NCBI GenBank assembly: GCA_026710525.1
Contig: JAPOQT010000085.1
Coordinates: 1-8,270 of the forward strand
Reading direction: 5' to 3'
Length of the DNA: 8,270 nucleotides
Source: Pseudomonadota bacterium
Lineage (GTDB): Bacteria > Bdellovibrionota_B > Oligoflexia > Oligoflexales > Bin106
The notes below the pieces were generated by a model that saw only the letters and a program-made list of their open reading frames with translations, did not search any database and was not told the DNA's origin. This document shows, piece by piece, positions 1 through 5,190 of this stretch. Position 1 is the stretch's first letter; every line of letters starts with the position of its first letter. A program made the translations under genes and the position numbers.

Positions 1-69
1 ATTAATGGTTTAGAGAAAAATGACGTTGCCCAAATAATTCAGGATATTAAAAATTCTGAAAGCAAATAG
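1..69 (+). CDS. C-terminal tail of a plus-strand gene (partial)
   Basis: Frame 1 is open from the first base to a TAG at 67-69 and gives 22 residues, beginning INGLEKNDVAQ and ending KNSESK. The mix of charged and aliphatic residues (VAQIIQDIKN) fits the end of a real protein with an amphipathic helix. The start lies outside the window, so neither family nor function can be given. A 22-codon open stretch could also be chance. No terminator directly follows the stop; the first terminator-like hairpin on this strand is at 511-535. Confidence 0.4.
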   Translation: MNGLEKNDVAQIIQDIKNSESK

Positions 70-336
70 CGAGGAACCTTGCATTGATCCTTGCCGAGTA
101 CTTGTGCTCTTGAACGTATTACCTATTTTACTCGCATCGATCAGCATAGGTGGGCTCTGTCATTTTGACTTTCTTAAAAAGACTTTACCGTTACCGCCTT
201 AACAAACCATCCCAAGAGATCAAGAAGAAAATATTTGCATTCAAGACGTAAGAGTCAAATATGGGGGGAGTGCAGATAGCATATTCAAGAGTTACGGTCA
301 GTTACGGAAAGTCGAAGAGCTTTTTACTTGACAAAC

Positions 337-349
337 ATCCTCTGAGGAT
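337..349. repeat. 13-bp perfect palindrome (operator-like)
   Basis: ATCCTC-T-GAGGAT is a perfect 6-bp inverted repeat around one central base. It lies 3 bp downstream of a perfect sigma70-type -35 hexamer (TTGACA, 328-333), where a repressor operator would normally sit. No matching -10 element is visible, so a function is not established. Confidence 0.35.
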
Positions 350-357
350 AGGGGCTC

Positions 358-509
358 ATTAGCCACTGGCGTTCTTCACGTGTGGGAGTCCATGTGTTTA
401 TATTGGCAGGGTTTTCACCCGTTAGGAAAACGTGCCTTTCCATGGTGCACTTAAGGTGCTAATTTAGATTCCTTAGTTGGCTATTTGGTGGGGGAGTAGG
501 GTGGCTAAT
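358..509 (+). ncRNA. candidate structured RNA of unknown class
   Basis: The ends pair as a perfect 9-bp stem, ATTAGCCAC (358-366) with GTGGCTAAT (501-509). Inside are a hairpin GGCA..GTTTTC / GAAAAC.TGCC at 405-436, a small hairpin GCAC-TTAAG-GTGC at 447-459, and a possible hairpin CACGTG/CATGTG at 377-396. A rod-like alternative pairs 372-379 with 488-495 and 384-390 with 467-473, with several G-U pairs. Local GC is about 48%, far above the AT-rich spacer at 3050-3240. I found no signature of tmRNA, RNase P or SRP RNA. The folding was done by eye and strand is inferred from the following T-run, so the call is tentative. Confidence 0.25.
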
Positions 510-510
510 C

Positions 511-535
511 GGACAGCTTATATTGTCTTGTTTTT
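511..535 (+). terminator. weak intrinsic terminator-like hairpin
   Basis: GGACAG (511-516) can pair with TTGTCT (523-528) across a 6-base loop, with four Watson-Crick and two G-U pairs. TTGTTTTT runs from 528 to 535. The stem is short and the T-tract has one G, so efficiency is doubtful. It would end transcription coming from the upstream gene or from the candidate RNA at 358-509. Confidence 0.3.
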
Positions 536-592
536 ACCAGAATGGTGAGACAACGAGCAAGTCACAAATATCGTAACCCTTTGCCTTGAGTG

Positions 593-3049
593 TCAAACAA
601 TTCGTCTCACTAGCATGACTAAGAAAATAGGCACCATCGTTATCACTAACCACAACCACGATAGCATCCGTGTTGACCAAGAGGCTGGCTTGATAGCACC
701 ATGAGCAGCATACGCCTGGGGTAAACCCACATACATATCTTGACAACCATAACTTTGACCTTTTTTTTTATCCTCTGCTAATTCTGTGTCCTTATCTTTG
801 AACAACAGGGAGACATCTTCTCCAGTAAGTTTAGCAATTTCCTGATCAACACCAACCTCACGACACTGTAGTGCGCGATGATCTGTGATATTGTAGCTGA
901 TTATGCTGTTATCCGAATTGGCTGGTAGTGGCGGTGAGTCACCGCAATTCATGGTATAACCATCAGCTGTGAGAAAATCGTACTCTATCAGCGAGTCACG
1001 AACACTATCGCAGAAAGCGCCCTGAGTCAGCTCTTCATCCGCTGCCTTAATAGCTTGGATTAAATCTTCGAATGTCACATAGAATTTGGGAGTAAAACTA
1101 ATACTTTCTAAAACCATTTGATCAAATCGCCTTTTGGCATTACTATCCAGTGGTGTCCTCGCTCGCCATAAAAACCCGGAAACAAGCTGACCAATCGTAT
1201 GAATATCTGGAGATATATGCCGGTTTACATAAGCATTGTACTGATGATCTTTATATTTAAATTGAGGTCGAGCAGTCCGTAGACATTGACGTTCTTCCGA
1301 TTGATAGCCTTCCAGTGTCGAAACCGTTTCACCAAGACAGTCTTCTCCTGTAGCAGCGAAAGTAAAATAATCCGCTAGACCTTCATGAATGGCATCGGTG
1401 TGATTTCTCTCTGAATATTCACTCTCCGGCACACCGTGAATGTTACTGGCCACAACATAGTGAGCCAGCTCATGGGCGGCAATATCAAAATCCGTTGCAA
1501 TGTTGTACCTAGCAGGATGTGATGGCTTTTCATTGATATAGCTATTGGGACATTTGGGGTCTTTTCTGCACAACTCAGGACAATGGGCACCTGACATACC
1601 AAAACTGAGAATATGAGCTCTGAAATCGTTGTCCTCTCGTTTGTAAAAAGCATAACTAGCATTAGAAGGGGTTGAGTCACAAGGATAAGGAGAAATATTG
1701 ATGATAATGGGTAAATCATAAGGCTCAAAATTAAGAGACTCAAACCAATCCATCATCCTAGATAGATAGGAATAGACATGTATTTTTCTTTTAGCAAATT
1801 CATCACCCGGATTGTATGCAAATTCTCCTGGCCGCTTATTAACACTTAAGTGAGCCGATGCATACGCCTGGTCACGTTCACTAAGCTCTTCCCGCTCATC
1901 AGGAAACTCAACAGGAGGCTCAGCTGACCTGACAAGATATGGATTCCACAAGTTACGAACAAAGCCCAAACCTCTGCCAACCACACCCATAGTAAGTGAA
2001 TTTTGTGTTTGCTTGGCAGCAAATTGTAGCAAGTAACTAATGAGCCCCTCTTCATCAAAACAAGAAGTTTTCAGTTGATTTGCTAAGCCAGGAACCATAA
2101 ACATAAATCGATCATCAGCCAGTCGATCTCGCTGTTCGCTTGGTTGATCACACAACTTAATCGAAAAATCTTGGGTGCCTGATTGGAGGTTTTTTCTGTA
2201 AACGTCTCTCAGCAAACCACAATAATGCTGGCCAATAACGTGCCAAGAAAGTAACTCTCCCTCTACTGAATAAATCGTCTCATAAAACCATAACCCCTGA
2301 TACTGAACCGAGAGACATATAGCAGGGAGTAATTTTTCGTCGCTAGTGACAACACATTGATTTTGACTCAATATATTCAGCTTGGAATCATCCACTGAGC
2401 TATGTTCTTTTGCTAAATCATCCACTATCATAGAAACCAGTTCTTCTGAACTAAATAGTTCTTTCGTATTGATGACGCTAGCAAACAAATCTTTATCATA
2501 CCGAGCCTTAGGCACACTGCCAAGAATAGAGAGGTCTTTATTGACTTTAACAATAGCCCGGATATGATGATGACGTATGGGTATACCATGGACAGCAAAG
2601 GTATACTCAAATGTCTGACGACCAGAAGACTTCGTTTTTTTTAGCCCTGGAACAATCATAATTTCTGTACTCTCGAGTTCAGAGCGAATAAAGCTCAGAA
2701 TCTCCTCTTCCGGGGTTTGAAAAATCTCTTCTTCTTCACTGTCACCATCGAGATTAGCCTCCGTACTTTCAAGCCAACCGTCATCATAATCTGGGTCATC
2801 CGATAACTTCTGACTACGGGTTGATGCTTTTCTCTCGTAACGAATTTTTTCACCTGAAGACAGTTGTGTGTTAATTTTATTTTCCTCATTCTCCTGACCT
2901 GATAGGGGACTATCAAAGCGTTGAACATGACCATATAAAGGAGAAGAAAGGCCAAAAGATATCAATATTATTAACGTAACCACTGTCATGAAATGACGAG
3001 AGCGACCATGCCTACGAAGTTGGTCAAGATAGGAAACAAGAAGATTCAT
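593..3049 (-). CDS. exported, membrane-anchored zinc metalloprotease (fungalysin/thermolysin-like)
   Basis: The 818-residue product appears to be a gluzincin-type peptidase acting outside the cytoplasm. A basic N-region (LRRHGRSRH) precedes a hydrophobic segment at about 21-40, giving a signal peptide or anchor. A very acidic linker covers 82-116. Residues about 116-275 look like the FTP plus PepSY propeptide of M4/M36 proteases (EYTFAVHGIPI, then VNKD). The catalytic part has HELAH at 526-530 (zinc ligands H526 and H530, base E527), the third ligand in EGLADY (E556), and HTIGQLVSGFLW at 617-628, like the helix following the active site in relatives. About a dozen Cys after residue 230, including C490/C494/C500, suggest disulfides. 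The C-terminus is a hydrophobic helix (about 795-814) followed by RR, as in tail anchors or CTERM sorting signals. No clear Shine-Dalgarno precedes the ATG. The substrate is unknown; protease identity is well supported, the exact MEROPS family is not. Confidence 0.88.
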   Translation of the reverse strand: MNLLVSYLDQLRRHGRSRHFMTVVTLIILISFGLSSPLYGHVQRFDSPLSGQENEENKINTQLSSGEKIRYERKASTRSQKLSDDPDYDDGWLESTEANLDGDSEEEEIFQTPEEEILSFIRSELESTEIMIVPGLKKTKSSGRQTFEYTFAVHGIPIRHHHIRAIVKVNKDLSILGSVPKARYDKDLFASVINTKELFSSEELVSMIVDDLAKEHSSVDDSKLNILSQNQCVVTSDEKLLPAICLSVQYQGLWFYETIYSVEGELLSWHVIGQHYCGLLRDVYRKNLQSGTQDFSIKLCDQPSEQRDRLADDRFMFMVPGLANQLKTSCFDEEGLISYLLQFAAKQTQNSLTMGVVGRGLGFVRNLWNPYLVRSAEPPVEFPDEREELSERDQAYASAHLSVNKRPGEFAYNPGDEFAKRKIHVYSYLSRMMDWFESLNFEPYDLPIIINISPYPCDSTPSNASYAFYKREDNDFRAHILSFGMSGAHCPELCRKDPKCPNSYINEKPSHPARYNIATDFDIAAHELAHYVVASNIHGVPESEYSERNHTDAIHEGLADYFTFAATGEDCLGETVSTLEGYQSEERQCLRTARPQFKYKDHQYNAYVNRHISPDIHTIGQLVSGFLWRARTPLDSNAKRRFDQMVLESISFTPKFYVTFEDLIQAIKAADEELTQGAFCDSVRDSLIEYDFLTADGYTMNCGDSPPLPANSDNSIISYNITDHRALQCREVGVDQEIAKLTGEDVSLLFKDKDTELAEDKKKGQSYGCQDMYVGLPQAYAAHGAIKPASWSTRMLSWLWLVITMVPIFLVMLVRRIV

Positions 3050-3088
3050 GTTTTTTATAAATCTTATATTTTATTTTGATAAAAATTT

Positions 3089-3119
3089 TTAAAGCAGTAA
3101 ACAATAAATATTGCTTTAA
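3089..3119. repeat. inverted repeat, 11-bp arms with one mismatch
   Basis: TTAAAGCAGTA (3089-3099) and TATTGCTTTAA (3109-3119) are reverse complements at 10 of 11 positions and flank a 9-bp centre. The site lies about 40-70 bp upstream of the protease start codon, within the expected promoter zone, which fits a dimeric regulator operator. The arms include G and C, so this is less likely to be a by-product of AT-richness than simple A/T palindromes. Confidence 0.4.
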
Positions 3120-3133
3120 TAACACTTTTTCGG

Positions 3134-3151
3134 AAATAAAATATTTTATTT
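3134..3151. repeat. 18-bp perfect A/T palindrome
   Basis: AAATAAAATATTTTATTT is perfectly self-complementary over 18 bp and consists only of A and T. It lies centrally in the divergent spacer. It could be a regulator site, or a bent or easily melted segment, but A/T-only palindromes arise more easily in a region of this composition. Confidence 0.35.
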
Positions 3152-3220
3152 AATATATTCAAAATATCGTTTTTAACTATTTGAAATAACATCTAAAAAC
3201 GCATTTATTTATCTTGATTT

Positions 3221-3249
3221 TTGGCTTAATTATGATCTGGAAATAAGAT
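3221..3249 (+). promoter_or_regulatory. candidate sigma70 promoter overlapping a palindrome
   Basis: TTGGCT (3221-3226), a 17-bp spacer and TAAGAT (3244-3249) match the -35 and -10 consensus at four of six positions each. The inverted repeat 3232-3252 lies between and over these elements, the classical position for a repressor operator. A transcript from here would have a leader of roughly 80 nt before the receiver gene. Confidence 0.3.
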
Positions 3250-3252
3250 CAT
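3232..3252. repeat. 7-bp perfect inverted repeat, operator-like
   Basis: ATGATCT (3232-3238) and AGATCAT (3246-3252) are perfect reverse complements around a 7-bp centre, GGAAATA. The 21-bp overall size suits a helix-turn-helix dimer. Its position over a candidate promoter of the receiver/nadC/birA-coaX operon suggests control of that operon; no regulator gene is identified in the window. Confidence 0.4.
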
Positions 3253-3283
3253 CATGGAAAGTTGTTTTAAAACCTCAGCAATT

Positions 3284-3292
3284 TGCTAGAAT
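3284..3292 (+). promoter_or_regulatory. candidate extended -10 promoter for the operon
   Basis: TG-C-TAGAAT reads as an extended -10 (TGn followed by a hexamer one base off TATAAT). A -35-like TTGTTT lies at 3262-3267 with a long 19-bp spacer, tolerable for an extended -10 promoter. Transcription would begin near 3299, about 37 bp before the receiver gene start. Confidence 0.4.
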
Positions 3293-3335
3293 AAGCTAGT
3301 TTTGAAGAGGGTTATCCTAATAGGAAAGGTTTTTA

Positions 3336-4244
3336 ATGCGCATACTTTTAGCTGATGATTCATCAGCTATTCAGAAGGTTATGAAGCTGTCTCTTGGCAG
3401 GGTTGGCTATGACGTGGACGTGGTCACTCAGCTGACGAGTTTTAAAAAAAAACTAGCAGACCACACATTTGATCTTCTGATTGTGAGTGGCGCTCTCGCC
3501 GGTACTAAAACAATCAGCGAACTCAAAAAAATTACTCACAACCTTGGCTATGAAAGCCCCAAGGTTTTGGTTCTCACCGGTAGTTACGACTCCTTGCAAG
3601 CCCAAGACTTTAAACAAGCTGGCTTTTCACAGGTCCTAGCTAAACCATTTTCAAAAGAGCATGTTGTCTCTAAGGTCGCTGCCCTTGTGCCACTTCCTGA
3701 ACAAGTGACACCCACCCCTAGTCAGGATCAGGAAGCTCCCAGGATACGAGCCGGTGCAGAGAGCACCGTGGCCATCACCACTGGCACTCACCATACTCAT
3801 GAAACTCATCACAGCTCACCTCCCTACACCCATAGCAACCCGGGTAATAACGGCTTACAAACTGTGGCTCTTAGTCCAACAAAAACCACCTTTGAACCTT
3901 ACCCAGGAGCTCAGCTACTAGGGCATAATAACCATCACACTAAGGACTTCAGCACGGTGCAAGCTCGGGACGTGGATCAAACAAAACAACATGCGCCATT
4001 AACCCGCTTAGATGGTGCTACGTCAGATACCCAGATTCGTCCCACAGCGGATCCAGAACCAATATGGCCACAGATAGATCTCGATTTGTTAGCCGCTGAG
4101 GTCCTCAGTCGGATTAAGGACTCGTTAAAAAAAGATATTCAGTTAGGTTTATCCGAGTTGGTCCAAGGGCATTTCGAAACCGATCTCAGAACCATTATTA
4201 AAGAAGAGTTGCGTAACTTAATTGATGAACGCTCAAGACTATAA
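3336..4244 (+). CDS. receiver-domain protein lacking the phospho-acceptor Asp
   Basis: The 302-residue product opens with a CheY-like receiver domain (1-118): ILLADDSSAIQKV with the acidic pair D7-D8, T81 in VLVLTGSYD, and the conserved Lys K103 in LAKPF. Where the phosphorylated Asp belongs, after FDLLIV, there is Ser (S51, codon AGT at 3486-3488), so ordinary phosphorelay activation looks impossible. Residues about 120-245 form a Pro/Thr/Ser/His-rich, probably disordered linker with a His cluster at 152-166. Residues 246-302 are predicted amphipathic helix, as in deltaproteobacterial single-receiver proteins with helical tails. There is no DNA-binding output domain. The ATG has a good ribosome site, AGGAAAGG (3322-3329), 6 bases upstream. 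It heads an operon and overlaps nadC. A scaffold or adaptor role is inference; the partner is unknown. Confidence 0.85.
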   Translation: MRILLADDSSAIQKVMKLSLGRVGYDVDVVTQLTSFKKKLADHTFDLLIVSGALAGTKTISELKKITHNLGYESPKVLVLTGSYDSLQAQDFKQAGFSQVLAKPFSKEHVVSKVAALVPLPEQVTPTPSQDQEAPRIRAGAESTVAITTGTHHTHETHHSSPPYTHSNPGNNGLQTVALSPTKTTFEPYPGAQLLGHNNHHTKDFSTVQARDVDQTKQHAPLTRLDGATSDTQIRPTADPEPIWPQIDLDLLAAEVLSRIKDSLKKDIQLGLSELVQGHFETDLRTIIKEELRNLIDERSRL

Positions 4245-5178
4245 GCTCACGGGAAATCACACCTATCATCACCTACTTTCTATCGATCCTATGACCAATA
4301 CACCCACAGTTGTTAAAAAACTCGATTCATTCTTAATCAAACAGTTTGTTCGACAAGTGATCACTGAAGATCTTGGCTTTGGTGATATCACCACCGATCT
4401 TTGTGTGCCTCCCGAATCTCAGTGTCGGGGATCTATCTACGCCAAAGAGCCTGAGATAGTGATAGCAGGCCTTGATATCTGTCGTCATATATTTTTTGAG
4501 TTTGACCCTCAGCTGACGATAGCTTTTTGCGTCACAGAAGGCACCACCTTACAAGGATCAACTGGTCAAAAACAACTCATTGGCGAGATCCATGGCAGTA
4601 CGAGCTCGATTCTAAAAATGGAACGCTTAGCTCTCAACATGCTAAGTCGAATGTGTGGCATTGCCACTTACACCCGAAAATTAGCTCATGCCATCAGCAA
4701 CTTACCAGCAATCCTCCTGGATACTCGAAAAACAACACCAGGCTTAAAGATTTTTGATAAATATGCTTCACTGGTTGGCGGCGCTAAAAATCATAGATTT
4801 CATCTCAGTGACGGTATCCTCATCAAGGAAAATCATATTACCGTCTCTCAAGACCTAACTCACTTGATTAAATTAGCCAAGACCTCTGGCCCCATGCATT
4901 TAAAAGTGGAGGTGGAGGTGAGCTCCCAAGAGCAATTAAGGTGTGCTTTAGAGGCTGGCGCCGACATTATTATGCTTGATAACATGTCATTAGCTAATAT
5001 GACAGCCTGCGTTAAATATGCGGCCGGTCGAGTACCCCTCGAAGCCAGTGGTAACATTGATCTCGCTAATATTCACGATGTCGCTAAAACGGGAGTTGAT
5101 TATATCTCGAGTTCAGCTATGTTCAGAGCTCCTAACTCTGATCTCACCCTCCTGCTAGATCCGTGTGCTGGCGAGTAA
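4225..5178 (+). CDS. nadC: nicotinate-nucleotide diphosphorylase (quinolinate phosphoribosyltransferase)
   Basis: NadC converts quinolinate and PRPP to nicotinate mononucleotide, CO2 and pyrophosphate, the entry of the de novo route into NAD. Family signatures occur in order: ITEDLGFGDIT at about 47-57, MERLALNMLSRMCGIAT at 132-148, the active-site segment LDTRKTTPGL followed by NHRFHLSDGILIKENH (about 165-204), the acidic strand KVEVEV, MLDNM (250-254), and LEASGNI with GVDYISSSAM at the C-terminus. Length is normal for the family. The start is uncertain. The ATG at 4225 overlaps the receiver gene by 20 bases and suggests translational coupling. A TTG lies just before it at 4222. The ATG at 4291 would give a 295-residue protein, also typical, and the 22 extra residues are not family-like. 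No start has a strong ribosome site. nadA and nadB are not in the window. Confidence 0.95.
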   Translation: MNAQDYKLTGNHTYHHLLSIDPMTNTPTVVKKLDSFLIKQFVRQVITEDLGFGDITTDLCVPPESQCRGSIYAKEPEIVIAGLDICRHIFFEFDPQLTIAFCVTEGTTLQGSTGQKQLIGEIHGSTSSILKMERLALNMLSRMCGIATYTRKLAHAISNLPAILLDTRKTTPGLKIFDKYASLVGGAKNHRFHLSDGILIKENHITVSQDLTHLIKLAKTSGPMHLKVEVEVSSQEQLRCALEAGADIIMLDNMSLANMTACVKYAAGRVPLEASGNIDLANIHDVAKTGVDYISSSAMFRAPNSDLTLLLDPCAGE

Positions 5179-5190
5179 AATAAGATCTTT

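Larger units (their letters stand above)
70..592. other. 523-bp gene-free region with RNA-like structure
   Basis: No ORF here has a credible start, ribosome site and length. The longest ATG-started reading is 33 codons at 261-362 and resembles nothing I know. The stretch holds a 7-bp direct repeat (GTTACGG at 291-297 and 301-307), a perfect TTGACA at 328-333 with no acceptable -10 at the right distance, a 13-bp palindrome at 337-349, a GC-rich stretch of paired segments (358-509), and a terminator-like hairpin (511-535). Frame 2 has few stops between 38 and 448, so a decayed gene is an alternative reading. Confidence 0.5.
3050..3335. promoter_or_regulatory. AT-rich divergent intergenic region with three inverted repeats
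   Basis: This 286-bp spacer separates the minus-strand protease from the plus-strand operon and should contain the promoters of both. It is extremely AT-rich, especially 3056-3180. Three independent inverted repeats are listed separately. On the minus strand, TTGTTT (about 3101-3106), a 17-bp spacer and TATCAA form a possible but weak sigma70 promoter for the protease; in DNA this AT-rich such matches are easily found by chance. Confidence 0.55.

Noticed and set aside
328..356. Perfect TTGACA as a sigma70 promoter
   Set aside because: No -10-like hexamer is found 16-18 bp downstream (the expected site reads GGGGCT), so I do not call a promoter despite the perfect -35.
261..362. 33-codon ATG-started ORF in the gene-free region
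   Set aside because: There is no good ribosome site, no recognisable similarity, and it overlaps the palindrome and the start of the candidate RNA. Its length is within chance expectation.
545..610. 7-bp inverted repeat GTGAGAC / GTCTCAC around the protease stop codon
   Set aside because: The loop is about 50 bases, the arms lie partly in coding sequence, and no T-tract follows on the minus strand. It is not convincing as a terminator.
534..746. 70-residue minus-strand ORF overlapping the protease C-terminus
   Set aside because: It overlaps the protease in another frame. The protease frame gives a well-formed hydrophobic helix plus basic end, while this one has an unusual Cys/Val-rich composition, so I treat it as a shadow.
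4527..4757. 76-residue plus-strand ORF inside nadC
   Set aside because: It lies wholly within the strongly supported nadC reading frame and has no independent signal.
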